A DNA stretch of 64,000 nt, from the NCBI GenBank assembly GCA_949987565.1, contig OX465104.1, positions 8,485,680-8,549,679 on the forward strand, written 5' to 3'. The stretch comes from Luidia sarsii. Taxonomy: Eukaryota; Echinodermata; Asteroidea; Paxillosida; Luidiidae. Under the pieces are notes generated by a model. It was given only the letters and a program-made list of their open reading frames with translations, did not search any database and was not told the DNA's origin. A program made the translations under genes and the position numbers. Positions 12,601 through 27,600 of the stretch are shown here, piece by piece (position 1 is the first letter of the stretch; every line of letters begins with the position of its first letter).

Positions 12601-15600
12601 TTGAAAAAGTATGGGGTCATGGGCCCTTTACGAATCCATGGATCAGGCTCAGGCTTTGTCTCTGTCTGACTAAACTCGCCAACAAACTTGAAACTGGGGT
12701 CAAATGCTTGTTTCTAGATGCCTGTGATAATATAATAGGAAAGAGAAAAATTACCGAAGCCTAAAACAGAGACTAATTAGCCTAGCTAAAGAACCTTATT
12801 CCAGAGGTCATGTTTAAGTTCCAGTCGAGTTAAATGTTCTTTGTTGTTTTTATACATTTTTGGTTTCATACAGGTTGGATGGCCTTGACCAAGTGATCAA
12901 TGGGGATCTTACCTTCACCAAGAATCTCGAGTCTACCAAGAGTATTGTCCTAGATGACTTATTCTACGTCAATAGCATAGACATCTCTGAAGATGCTGTC
13001 CTGACCTATGGGGTACAGTCAATCGGAGGTACACTACTAGACTTTTAAGATTCCAGATTGGCTTCTTATTTAAACTGTAGAAAAGAACAATCTTGCCTCT
13101 CCGAATTAAGAGTGCTTTTCCGTGGCATAATCACTGTCGGGAGGAAATGCGAGCTAATGTGATAAAGTGACAGTGAGAGTTTCCATGTAATTCATCTTGT
13201 GTGAGAACAATTGTGGCTTTCAGAATAGCTGGTAACTCACCATTTCGGACAGTGTGTACTGCAGGATTCCAAAGACCGGCATTGCTTTTGGCCAACTTGT
13301 GTTGTGGAGAGCGCTGGAGTGCAAAGAATCTTTTAAATGTGGAATCCGGTAGCGACGAGCTTTATGGCCCCTCAAATTTGGGCAAAACTCGGGAGGCCTA
13401 TATATTGGATTCAATGAGGGTTTTGCCCAGCCTGGCGTGCAGTGAGCACTGTGCATTCATATTGCTTTGCCAAATTACCAGCTTGATAGAAAATTCATGC
13501 AGCTCAGGGGGGGGGGGAATTTGAACCCAAGTCTCATGCTTCTGGTTAATTTTGTCAGTATCAATCAGTAATTAAGCTGACTGAACTAAGTGTTTTTTAT
13601 TTTTGTTATTATACAATTTTCAGGCAAGAAGGTGTTTGAAAAGGCTACTGATATCTTGAGTGATATGGCCCTGGGATCCGGTGTACTCCTCAACGAGATC
13701 GACCCGTCCGAGCAGGTCGTGACTCTGGGAGGCTCCCACCTCATCACTGGTAATAAGCGGTCCAATACTCATTCTTTCCTATGTAAACCACTCCACAAAA
13801 CACATTGTAAACTGCCAGTCACCAGCTCTGAGAAATTCCAACAATTACCGTATTCCTTATTATAAAACCTACAGATATTGGAACAGTGCAATACCCTTCA
13901 TGTCGAGGCTCCTAAATCAAACCTCCTAACAGGCTCTTAGTGGATTCTTGTGCAGTTGGTTTTTGTTTTTGGTTAATTTTTGGGGGTAATTTTTTGGGGG
14001 TAATTTTTGGGGGTAATTTTTTAGAATGTATGATATGTGTACATACGGTACTGTAAAGTTTATACTTTTTTGCAATACCCTTTTAATGTAATGTGAATGT
14101 AAAAGCCATGTAATTCAGCTTAATGCTGCGAATATGAATAATATGAATATCAGTGGCTTATTACATAAAGCTGCTTAACCACTTCGCGCCGGGGGGTTTT
14201 TCAGCGCCGATGACCGCCATACGGGGGTTTTTGAACAATGCATCATTTTAAAATCTTGCTAAAACAATCGGAACAATATATTTCTGTGAAATAAATCAAT
14301 AAGGGTATACTATGGGTACAAGAGAGTAAAACCTGGCACAATTCGGACGTCGTTGTGGCCTTTGTCAAGAGATTATCCGTTCGAAAAAGGGCCCTTTGTG
14401 CGTCGTCAATGGACCGTAACGGACGTGTGTGTGTGGGTTCGTGTACGCTGCTGACAATCCCTGACCGCAGACTCCAGCCTCCACTCCAGGCAGTCAAATC
14501 TTCGAGTTGGTCGGCCACAAACGAGCGTACAGATTACGGTAAAGAATGTGGGTGGAATTCCAATGCCAGACCGACGACCGTTGGGCTGTGTGGCATGCAA
14601 AGACAATGTCCCCCGCGTGCTTTCAGCTGCAGCGCGGTATCCCTCGATCCTCCACAGTAAAAGTCCCACAATTGCACAATTACTGCGGCTAATCTTGCAA
14701 TTCATGTGGCAACGTGCGTCAAAAAGGGTCTTTGTACTGATTCATAATGCTTTGTTCTAAGCTGAAAAGAGTCTTTGTTTGGAATGTGGACAATAGTGGT
14801 GCCCGGATTCGGAGGGCCCCGTTGCAAAGGCAATCCAATTGACCTCCGGATTCGGAGGTCCCGGCGCGAAGTGGTTAAGCACCCAAATTTATAAAAAGTA
14901 CCAAAATGTTACGATGCAAGGGATCACCTGGCCAACCCAAACCTCACTTTTGTTTCGTGCTAAGCCAAAAAATAGTAGAATACAAGTCATCAGCAATTGA
15001 CATCACATCTCCAAGTGATTTGTAACCTACAAACCACTTTATACAAGGGAGACTTTTCATGCTTAGCAGATTTTTGTTCTTAAATGGCTCTATAAAATTT
15101 TTGCCCAGGAAGAATAAGTTGGGTGAGTTGAAAGGGCGGACCTGTCACATTTACAGTCCTTGATGCATGACCAGGAGTCTGGATTTCATCTAATGGACAA
15201 AAACCTGAGCTTACACTACCCTAAGTGCTAGATAGTTCAGGTGATCAAGAGCACCAGCATGTTAAATTTCCTTTTCTAATTCTTCGTTGAATTATCAAAA
15301 AAATAGGAGGGCCTGACATTTCGATCTTAACAGGACCTTTCTCTGAAAGGCCTTTGAGAAAGGTCGTGCTAAGATCGAAACATCAGGCCCGCCAAATTTT
15401 GATATTTGCCTTTTAATCAGTAAGCAGTTTGGAACATTCTAGAATGTTGCTCTTCATTTATTTCATAAAAAAAATCTTACCAGTAATAATTTTTCTCAAA
15501 GATTTCAGCAAGAAAAAATCCTTCTAAGAAGATCAAAGAGATAAAAAATTCAGAAAAAATACAAACAAATGTTTCTCACACTTCATCAGGTCAGCTGACA

Positions 15601-18600
15601 TTTGCCGAGCCTCTCCACGTCAAGGGCAATATCTTAACCTCATCGACAATCGACGGTGTGGATCCAGGGACAGTTTGCGTGGACGTGCTGACCAAAGAGG
15701 GCACTCAGACTGTCAGTGGTAAGGTTCACATGATTACCATGGTAACTTGCGGGCAAAGTGAGGCCCGGTGCCAGCTACCTCTCCCACAAAGTCACAACTG
15801 TCCCATCTTGTCTGACCAAGATGTTGTCGCCATTTTCACAGACTGGTGAACCATTGTCAAATGCAATGTTTGTATAAAAGCACAAAATCAAACACCATGG
15901 AAATTATTTCTGTAGACTCGATAAAGTTCCATGACTACAAGCGAAAGTTCATTGAGGGTTTCAGTGCTCAGTGCTTTGCTCGATGCCTGATTGCAGTGTA
16001 CGCGCAGACACATTTGTTGTACAATTCCTTTGGACAGGTGATTCTTTTGCATGAATAAGCTTACTTACATTTTGTATATTTTTGGTGATACGTTTTGTTG
16101 CCAGGACCGCTTGTCTTTACACAAGCCGCAGTATTTAAGACTGACGTAGAGTACGGAGGGCTGCTCATGGGCGTGAACTTAACCCAACTGTCCGAGAAGA
16201 CAGTGAGGATCAACCAAGACACTAATGTAAGTGCATGGCTTAGAAGTGGAAGCAGTTGATGTTAGAACTGGTGGATAGAGGGGATATTAGTGGCTTACGC
16301 AAGTAAGTGAAAGTTACATCAGAGCGTTGGAATGCCTTCATCATGGCAGACCATGAAACCCATCGTAAGTTACGATCAATCGAAAGATGATGAGTGATGC
16401 ACAGAAACCATATGGTCTATCACAACTTCGTTGTCTCAAAAGTTCAAGGGCCTGACGTTTCGATCCTAGCAGGACCTTTCTCAAAGGCAAAATGACAGGG
16501 ACATACACAGACACTCAGGGGAAGGAAAGCCCTGACACACATGACAGAGGAAGGACAAAAGGGAAGGGAATGGGATGCAGATGTACACCTAGAGAAGGGA
16601 GATTAGGGAAAACAAACAAAAGGATGGGGAGGATCAACTTATTTGTGATGGACTTGAGTGAAGTTGTTGAGTTACATGTGATGTAGTTCATCCATGCTGA
16701 TTTTGTTTCTCAAAACGGTAACTAGCCAAAACACAGCCAAAAACACAGTCCAAATTACAGAGGCTCTCAAAAGCCAAATGAATTTATTGGAAGGTAACAG
16801 AATTGAAAGCCGGGTCACAGAGGGAGAAAGCAAGGGATGTCATGCTCTGCTACCCTGCTCTGACCGTCCGGTCCTTTTCTTCCAGGTCACAGGCTCGAAG
16901 GATTTTCTCACGGACATTGACGTCACCGGGGATGTTGTAGTGGAAGGCTTGGTCAACAGTATGGACCTATCCGAGGATGTTGTACAGCTGATGGCTGGTA
17001 AGGGACTGCATAGTAACATATGCTGTCATCAGTCATATGTCACATTCATTTCAATTCAGAAAACATTGATTGCTACACAAGCAAATGATACGATATTAAG
17101 GGCGTGCGTGTGTTCCTTCGCACTAACTGTTTGGCGTGCGGTGATTGGTTATTCAGTGTCCCCTGCGCACATATTTCTAATTACCTGCATGCCACGCGCA
17201 CTCACTTGCCAACCAGTTTAGTTTTGCCCATGCTCCAAGTCTAATTTGCATATTTCATGGAAAGGCCCATAATGTGGTCTTCTTTGTTTTATTTAATGCA
17301 TGCTGTAGACAATGGTACCATATCATCAGCAAGGACGTTGTCTGGACAGGTGACCGTGTCTGGGGCCCTGACTACCGATGGGGAAGTCAATGGGCTGGAC
17401 CTCTCCGAAGATGTTGTCACGCTAAGCGGTGAGCGCCATAGAAGCTCGTTCGTGTGATGTCATTCGAGGGGTCAAATGTCACTGCACTATCGTTTGTTTT
17501 GCCCTTTCATATTGTGAGGCAGTTGCTTTACCATTTGAGTTATCCAGTCCTTGGTAAGTATGGGGCCATCCAAATAGTCTATACTCTATTTGCTGGGACA
17601 AGGTAACCAGTAAGTTGTTTGCATCTGAAATCAGGGGCATGATCCCTAGAGATATGACTGGCACCTCCCCCCCCCCTGACAAAGACTAGTTGATAATCGG
17701 TATTTGGGAAGCCCACCATCTAAAAGGGCTTGATAGCTCAGACACAAAACCAGAGGTCTCAGGTTCAGTGACTTAAATGTTTGGCCCCATGAAATCTCCA
17801 TTAAACAAAAAATTGTTAAAGAATTTCAAAGGTTCCCAGTCAATTTTTCCTCAACATAATCATATCAGACCACATATGAGGCAACATTTTCACAATGACT
17901 TCATTTTAAGAGGCTCCATAAAATCTCCATTAAAAAAAATCCCGTCAACATCACGTATTGACCAAACATTGCATGGTTAAAATTTTCAACTCGTAACTCT
18001 GTCTCGGAATCGTTCCATTCTGCCACAGGTGATCACAGCATCGAGGGAAAGAAAAACTTCACCCAAGGAATCCACGTGCCTGAGATTGGCAAGGTGTCGG
18101 GAACTGTGGATACAGTGGACTTGTCTGCATGGGCTGAAGACATCATGACACTCTCCACGGTGCAAACTGTGAATGGTAAAGCAAAAAAGAAACCATATAT
18201 CCATCGGAAACCATTTCCCCATCAAACTAATCTCCCACAGAGATGTCCAAGATAAAGTTCTAACAACTTTAGGTTAGCATGAAAAGACTAACCAGTTCAA
18301 AAGAGTGCACTGGCTTTCGTAGCAACAACCGCTTCATCAGTTTGGGCCCATGTTGACGATCTCCAGTCCTAGTTGGTGGGCCCTGGCAACTGGTCTCGCT
18401 CTTCTGATTGAGCCCAGGTGATGAACGACAACAACTTGAGACAGCAGCACCTTACTGCTGCTTGCCTCATGCGCAAGAATATTTGTACTGTTTTTAAACA
18501 TGCACTAGTACAGTGATCACCCAGATTGCTTTGTTTTCCTTTGTGTAGGTCCTATAGTCTTCCTCAACAACATAACAATGCAGAGCAACTTGACTGTGAG

Positions 18601-21600
18601 CGGTTTGATCAACGGCATAAACCTGGAAGCCATGTACAGGGATACCTACTTCAAAACGTCGGACCAAGGCAAGACTTACAAACCCTGATGAACTCCTAGT
18701 TCCTCTGTGCATGTTTATTTTCTTCCCTTTTCAAGCAAAAACAGGAAAGGAAAAAAATGACTGGGAAATTTTAAAGTCAATAAAATCATGCAGCAGAACC
18801 TATAACAATTTGACAGATTGTTGACAGTTGGACTGTGGCTCATACTGCAGTACTGAGTTCTTTAAAGTCTTCTATTCTTTAAGTGCAGTGTTGAGTTCTT
18901 TAAAATGCTGAGCACTGATATTTTCTCATCTTATACAGGATTATTCTGTTCATTAGACAAGGCCATTTCACTCTGCAGTTGCTGGTTCCCACAAATTCAG
19001 ATTGAAAACCTGAAAGAGGTTTGCACCTTTTCTCCTGAATCCATGCAGTTCAGACCATCAGCGGAAGCAAGAATTTCAGCCAGCCTCTGACCGTCACGTC
19101 TGGTCGTCTGATTCTGAACGGACTAATTAACGGCTACAATGTGACAGAGGACTTCCTGAACAAGTACTCCAATCAGTCAATCACAGGTGAGGGATGTAGT
19201 GATGGATAGTTTGCACGTCCTCCCGAGAACTCAAGGTACAACAAAATTGTTGCAAACCGCTTTGCTGGCTTAATTCGTGTTCCCATTGGACTATTTCTTT
19301 CTGTAACCACGTGATAATTACTTACCACAACAATGTTGAAAGTAATTCTACCTGGTCTTATTTTTGTTTGCTGTGAAAGACTGGTACAATGCCAATTTAC
19401 TGGACCACTCTCGGCTTGTTAGTTTTACATCAAGGTCATGGTAACTTAGCATGGATGTTAGTTTACCTTGCGTTCCCACTGGATGTATATTGCGTTTCTT
19501 CAGCAAAATATTGGAAGTTTGAGGGAAAAAAGTCCTGTAGGAACACAGCTTTTGATAACCGAATCAAATGTCCAGAGGGCTTGACTTACAATACCATAGC
19601 AGGAATGTTTTCTAACAAGACACTTTATCTACCTTTGAGAAATATCCTGCAAAGCACTATATAAGCACTAGTTATTCGTGGAGATCAGGGCATGCCCTCA
19701 TTGAATTCTTCTTTGCGGACCCGTTTTTTCATCATTCAGGACAGAAAACATTCTCGGATGGATTTGCCGCAGACGCTGGTCTAGAGGTATCTGGGCTGAT
19801 TGCAGATTTGGACCTGGAGGCTCTGTATGACAACTCACTGATCCGTGGGAGGCAGGCTCACCTACGAGGTCATAGGGTAATACATATCCACTAGACTGTG
19901 TGGAACGTTTGTGGTGACACCATGTAAAGCCACATTTCCACTGGACTAAAATTTGAACGAGACAATGGTTAAATTTCCAATGGTCAAATTTGACCATCAT
20001 TCCCACTTGGACTTTTGAGTCTGTCAATTTAACCAAGACGATGATTAAAGTAACTGAGCTGGCAAAAATTATCTGTGCACAGTGTATGTACGCCAAGTCG
20101 CGTTTTACTGAGTGGTGCATTTCCACTAGACTGATCGGCTCGATTAAACTTACCTGGTCACTTTTACTGGGCAGAGGTGGGCTGGTAAAAGTAACCATTC
20201 GGCTCGGTTAAAGTAACTGAGAGGAAATTTAACTGGGCCGTTTCCACTGAACTTAAAATGGTAAAAGTAACCATCATCTCAGTTACTTTGACCAAATTCA
20301 AGTCCAGTGGAAATGCGGCTTAAGTAGTTTCCTGCGAGGAGTATGGCTCTGACAAGAACCGTTTACTCAATGTTTTGGGCAGAGCACACACTGCCAGAAG
20401 CATTGAATGAATGACTAGTGTCAGAGCCATAGTTCTCCTGTTGTCAGGCACATGCTCCTTCTCGTAAGAAATAACTTACATGGTGGCATTTCCTCACTTT
20501 ATTTTGTGATTTGAGACTGGACACCATTTCAGTACTTGCAGTACCCTGGTCAACACAAACCCTTTCCGGATTCTTTTTCAGACTTTTCTGGGCAATGTTA
20601 CGGTAGATGGCGTCGTTGATATCACAGGAACTGTGGATGGCATTGATGTATCCACCAACGTTCTGACAACAAACGGGGACCAAACTGTGACAGGTCAGTC
20701 TTTTCTTCTTAGCACTCGCAAAAAAGGTCCCATTTTGAATTCCCACATGCAGATTTGTATTCATATCACAAAATAGCCGAGTCCAAGTCCTAGTCACATC
20801 TCTTGAGCTCAAGCCCCAAGTCGTGATTCACAAAGGTTGAGTCATGAGTATAGCAAACACTTTTCCGAATTCTTTCTTCTTCTTTTTTTACTAGTAGTAT
20901 ACCGACACGCACAGTATATCAAATAAGGTAATCAAGTAGAACCTCTTGAGAGAAACTCATTTGTTTAACCGATGTAGCACAATACTAGTTTTTAAAAGCC
21001 ACTAGCTGGAAATCAACGGCATAAACCTGGAAGCCATGTACAGGGATACCTACTTCAATACGTCGAACCAAGGCAAGACTTACAAACCCTGATGAACTCC
21101 TAGTTCCTCTGTGCATGTTTATTTTCTTCCCTTTTCAAGCAAAAACAGGAAAGGAAAAAAATGACTGGGAAATTTTAAAGTCAATAAAATCATGCAGCAG
21201 AACCTATAACAATTTCACAGATTGTTGACAGTTGGACTGTGGCTCATATTGCAGTACTGAGTTCTTTAAAGTCTTCTATTCTTTAAGTGCAGTGTTGAGT
21301 TCTTTAAAATGCCACTGAAATTGCATGATGATGAGGGTCATGAAAAAACAAAGCCATTTTTTTTTTACAGAAACTGGGTTTTTTCATTATCGAGTCACAA
21401 GTCAAGTCTGAGTCCAAATCAGAGTCAGAAGGATCCCAGTCTGATTCATTTGATCCTCCATGATTTGATAAAGTGACCAGAGTCTGAGTCCAAGTCATGA
21501 TAATAAGACTCTAGTCTATGACCGAGTCACAAGTGATACAAGTATCCCTACACTTGGACATTTTTTGGTAGTTTGTGATCTGTGATCTGTTATCAGGAGA

Positions 21601-24600
21601 CAGAATAACCCAGTTTTGTATCGCATTTTGTTTGTGGCAACTTATTCAGGCTTAAAGACGTTTAGGAATCTGACAGCCTCCAGCATGTCCTGCACAGACA
21701 TGGACGATGCACTGACTGTCAATGGCCGTAACTGGACAGAGTTTGTTCTGGGCAGGGTGGACCTGTCCACAAAACAGGTATGCACGTATACTTGCTTGAG
21801 GATGTCAAGGAACATGCATGTACAGTACAGTAGTGATTAAAAGTAAGTACCTGCGAATGCAATCGCTCGTTGTTGAAGAGTCAACTTCCGCTTTGCGAGT
21901 GTTTATTAGGCCACTCCTTACTCCTTGCTAATCCTCGACATCCGTCAAACCTGCTTGCCTCCACTCAGGTTTTTTTTAATTGTTCGCGAGTGATTGCGCA
22001 AGTACTTTTGAGGGATAGCGAGTACGAGGGGTACTTACTTTTAATTTAACAATTATTTAAACTATTTTAACAACTTACAAGAGGTAGAAAGCCATTCACT
22101 TATGCCAGAGAAAAAATCCCAAAGATAGCGGGTGTCAAAGTTGATATACAAATTGCTCGGCTAATGCATGATAGGGAACCATGTACAGATCAGATCCGTA
22201 CATAACTGCAACTTTGTCTCCATTAATAGACGCGTTTGATGATGACGACAATGGTGGTCATGGTTGTGATGGTGGTGGTGATGCTGGTAATAGTGGTGGT
22301 GGTGATGGTGGTGGTGATGCTGGTGATGGTGACGGTGGAGACGATGATGATAATGACAGTGATGATGACAGCGATGACAAAGACAATGACGATGACACCA
22401 ATGATGATGTCCCTGACAATGTAAAAAAGATTATGTCACTAATATAATCATTTCTGCCATGTTGACCTTGGCAATGGAAATATTAATGGCGGTGATGAGA
22501 ACTACTGCAATTATTATTTAACCATGGTGATGGTCACCATGATGATGGAGGTGACCTTGGTGATGTTGAACACAAAGTGCTTGACAAATTTGGAGTGGAT
22601 AGCGCTGAAGATAAAGATTTCAAAAGATCATTCCTGATGAAGCTGTTGGTGACCTAGCTGTCTGAACCACACTGTATCACCCTTTGGCTTCCCCCAAGGA
22701 CATTTCGGTCAATCACACGATCACCGCCAGCGTTACGGCCGCCAATGTGGACATTGAGTGGATGGTCAACACTGTGAACCTAACGGCTCTTCTGAACGAC
22801 ATCATGAGCAAAAGCACAGCACAGACGGTCACCGGAAGCAAGACGTGCAGGGGTAAGCCTTAGCATCTCCAACGGAGTCCACCACACACTGCCTTATCTG
22901 GCTTGGTGGTCCAGCGTTTGATGCATGTGATCTAGAAAGCAGGAGTTGCAGGTTTGAATCCCACCCCAGGCTGCATGTATGATGAGCTTACAGTGTTAAA
23001 TATACGTCAATTATGCAAACACTTTTTGAAGTATCTCCACGGGTACACAAACAGATTTATTATTTTTTTTAACACACAATGTGAAGGAAAATGTAAAACA
23101 ATTTGTGAAAATAACAACAAAAATTTGTCTGGCCAGGGACTTGAACCTGAGACCTCTGGTTTAACGTGCCGATGCTCTCAACACTTGAGCTATCCAGCAC
23201 TTTGATGGTGGCCTCCCCAAATAGTCAAATAGTCTTTTGCGGGGTCAGGGGCACCAATCAGAAGCATTTAAGCATTATCTGCTGTATATCCGCAGGATCT
23301 TTCTCATACAAAGGCAGACAAAAAGGTCCTGCCTCTGAGAAAGGTCCTGCTAGGTTTGCAATGTCAGGGGCTCTAAATTTTTGAGTTTTACATTTTGGTA
23401 ATTTTAGCCAGTAAGCAGTTTACTAAATGTTTGTATATTACCTGTTTATTGTTTGAATCTGCTGCCGATTTCTAGAAACTTCAAATGTTGTTGCGTATGC
23501 AACATTTTGTTGCGTAACTTTGGTAACATTGGAACATTGGTAAGTTGCGTAACTTACGCAACATTTTGCTGCCTTTGATGAATACTGCAGAAAAGAGTCA
23601 TTGTGGAGAAAGACTTACGGAACATTGGTAAGTTACGCAACTTTTCTTGAAATCGGCTGCTGAACTTTGCTGGACCCTTATATATGCCCTAGGTCTGGGT
23701 CCAGATTCTAGTCTAGTCATTTTTTTTTACAATTTTTATTGTGTGATAGGCACATTTGTTGTCCATGGCAATGTCTCTTTGGATGCGCACATCAACGACA
23801 TCCGGCTGAGTGAGTTTGCAGGAAGGGCCTTCTTGCTAGATGGAGCGGTGCAAGTAATCACAGGCAAAAAGGTTAGAGGGAAACCCATGTCTGGAAAGTT
23901 TGCAGCAACACCATGAAAGTTATCCCTCTCAAGAAGTAGTACAACTCTGAGAAGAGTCATCATTTCTTTTGGTTCATTGCCCTCAAAGAATATGGGAAAA
24001 AAAGTACATGATGAAAATGGTTGTATGCAATAACTGCTGACTCCTAAACGACCATCACACTTGAGCAGTCCGGCAGAGGTAAATGCAATATGGCGTAATG
24101 AGGCATCTACTCCAAAAGTCCTTTTCGAGTAAACAGCATCAAAAGTCAAAATGAATTTCAATTGAGATAATTGTATGTATTAGAGAAACATCTATCATCT
24201 ATTCCACTTTCTGCTTCTCTTTGGAATTCCCTTCCTACATGTGTAGTTCATGTTTCCCACCTCCCTATGATCTGGCCTGTTTTCAGAGGAATGTCAATTC
24301 CTATCTCCTGCGTTCCTGAGTTCCTCCCTGTCTCCTTCCTTCCTTAGCCCTTATCCTTGAGTGGCTTTATTGCCTTGTTTTTGGTGAAAATTCTTCAAAA
24401 ACCTCCTCTACCCAAGTTGATGGCACAAATCTGTCAAATATTTGGAATTTGAAAACCACTTTAGAAATGGTCCTAATGTTTGTGCCCACTCTCTGCAGAC
24501 TCTGTCTGACTTAGCCACACTCTTTGAGCACCTCACCCTGACTGGTCTTCTGGATGGAGTGGATCTGGACTTCTTCATGTCTGACATCATATTCCCTGAA

Positions 24601-27600
24601 AATCTGCCCAAAATAACGGGAACAAAGGTAACTAGAGCTTTGACTGTTCTACGAACAGCTCACTGGGCTTTTCTGGCTTTCAATTTTAATGTCCCGAATG
24701 GTTTCCAGAATGATTTTGTGCACAAAACATATGGGGCCCTAGCAAGAAGAAAAAAAACAACCCAAAACCAATAGCTTTTCCGCTTCATGGCGGAAAAGCT
24801 AAAAAAAAAAATTGAAAAAAATACAACAAAAAATCTTAACAAAAACAGGCTCTGAACATGTGTTTCAATTTCTCCCTCTACTTCATCCTCCTTGGATTCT
24901 TCACAATCATGATGTAGCACCCAATGCAAAATAAATTGTACTACATAATTATTGGAGACTTTATAATTGTCAAACATTTCCTGCAGACTTTTCCGGATGG
25001 CTTTAGTGTGAACGGGAACATCACTGTCAGCACGACTGTGGATAGCATTGATCTCAGTGAGGATGTCATGACAACAAATACAGACCAGAATATCTCAGGT
25101 ATGCAGCTGGAATCAAATGGAGTGGCCTATGTCAGGGATGTAAGACATCCGGAAATTTCCCGGATTTCCGGAAATGGCGCGATTTCTTTTTCGGATTCAG
25201 ATTTTTTTATATATATTTTTTTTAAGCTGGTATCTCAAACTGCTCAATTTTATCTGTTTAAACCCTAAAAACTGAAGGGTGCCTGCACCCCTGCCATGAA
25301 TCCCGCTATCGCATCTCTCAGTCACTTATTGCGCTCACTCACAGTCGCACCTTTGATTGGCCTTCGGTAACTTTTAGGAAATGACTTTGTCGGTCACTTA
25401 CAACCCTGCTATATAGTCTGTTAACCAACTGTGCACTGCTGTCCATGTTGGAATTTGGCACCACTGACTGGCAATAACGACTCCTGATAGGCCAGCTGTG
25501 GGTGGACTGGAGGAGGAGGGGCATGCCATAGCTTTTAACAAGGCCAGGGTTGAGCTCAGCTTAGATTGAATGGACTGCAAGTAGACTTGGGGTCGAAGAA
25601 GCCCTCAAAACGCTTCCAGTGATTTCTAGAATCGCCGGACTAATTAAGGGGGTTGACTTTCTGACAATAATTTTTGTTTAAAGGAACCCAAGCATCCGTC
25701 AGAAACATTCACCAGACATCTCCAAGGATCACATCCACATTGTCATTCAAATGAGCCCATTTATTTTTTTAGGCTGGGCATGAGAAATGTAACACACAGC
25801 TAATGGAATAGCCTGTAGCTGCTACCTCGCAGCATCCAGAGACTTTTGAAGTCGTAACCACTTGAATCTCATCAGAGGGCCTGATAATTTGATCCATGCA
25901 CAATCCTTATTGGCAGTACATCCCCAGCTTAAACTGACTCCAGTGAAAAGGTGTAAAACTTCCCCTTAGAATTGGTAGATTCAGGTTATAGATTTAAACC
26001 ATAGATTTGTATGGATAGCATAAGACAAGTACTTGTGATTATATTGTGGGCAGGGTCGTACATCTTCGGGCAAATTGTCACAACTGATGTGGATACAACA
26101 GTGTCCGGATTCATTAACGGCATTGACCTGGTGCATCTCAACAACTCCATCCTGAAAACCAGTGGGGATCAGACTGTGAACTCGCCCCTCATCTTTACTC
26201 AAGGTGAGGAGTAATATTATACTTTTGCCTTTGACTCTCATTTTCTTTTCCTCTGCCTTTTACCCTGATCAGTCTATTTCGTCTCTGCATTTGCCCTTGC
26301 CTCAGTCCCTGCCCCTGCCCCTGACCCTGCCCCTGTCCCTGCCCCTGCCCCTGCATATGCCCTGCCCCTGCCCCTGCCCTGGCACAAAGCAACACCAGCG
26401 ATCAACACTCCAAATTATGACAACCAGGCGCAAAGTGGTTAAACCTCCAAGACATTGGACCAGTATTGTGATATTATTGTGGTATTTGTGGTATTTGCTT
26501 GTTTTTGATTGGCAGATCTGACATCCAAAACGGACATCAGTGTGACCGGCTTTGTGGACGGCACTGACCTCTCTGAGCTCAAGTCTCAGACGACCGTAAT
26601 GAGTGACCCCTTCAACTTGAACGGCACCCTGACCTTTGACAAGGGCGTGACCTTTGAGGGCCCGCTGAACTTCACCGGATTTCTGAATGGCCGGAACCTG
26701 TCGGCCTGGTACCAGAGTGTTGTCCTGCTGCATACAGATGAGGTTTGGAGTTCCCAGAACGCTAACCCCTTTTGACCGACTGATCTGTCTGTCTGTCCAG
26801 CAGTCTCTTGATGACAGAGCGAACCCATGCTGCCCTGAATCGAAGTCCAATTCACTGGCACTTTTCAGAGCCACTTTCATTCACATAAGAGCGCATGTTT
26901 TCCCCACAAACTTTCTGAAATTCACCTACCATTTCATGCAGACCACAATCTTCTCTTTTATGAGCATGCAGAATGCAACACTGAACAATATGTACGCTGA
27001 ACCATAAGTATTTTGTTGTTGCATTAGCACATGTAGGTCCTATAGTTTGAAAAATTGGCCAAGAAAACTTTGACTGGACCGGGACGTGAACCCGAGACCT
27101 CTGGACTAACGTACTAGTGGTTTGTTTGACTAGTACATGTATACTTAGCACTTTATTGCAGAAATAGAGGATTTGATGTTTTAATCCTAGCAGAACTTTT
27201 CTCAACAGCACTCATGGCATCCAAGCCTATTTAGTTGTTGCTATTATTAGCTCCTTCCTCATCCAACAAAAGCCCTTTTCCAAAACCTGGCTTAGGCTTC
27301 GGCATCAGCTTCGTCTCAGTTATCCAAATGCTGAAATACAAGTTGGAGTTCTTGGTTGAAGTTGAAGCATTGGATTCCTTTTCAAAACTCAGTCAAACAT
27401 TCAAAAATGATGACAGGCTTCATGTTTTCATGCCTTGTACTTGAAATGGATGAAAGAACTAGAGACAAAGCCGGAGCCTGAGCCTAAGCCGGGTTTTGGA
27501 AAAGTGCCAAGCCTTTCATTCCATCTTGCTAAATAAGTGCTAGACTTTGTACATGTATAACCTGGGGGTTTTCTCCGTGACCACTAGCCAATTACACGAT

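Noticed and set aside
22181..22447. Acidic Asp/Gly-rich 88-codon frame
   Set aside because: GAT/GGT microsatellite in an intron; splicing of the EAR-repeat gene passes over it in frame.
26195..26880. 192-codon minus-strand frame
   Set aside because: Shadow of exon 30 and the CCCTGC microsatellite; overlaps a well-supported + strand exon.
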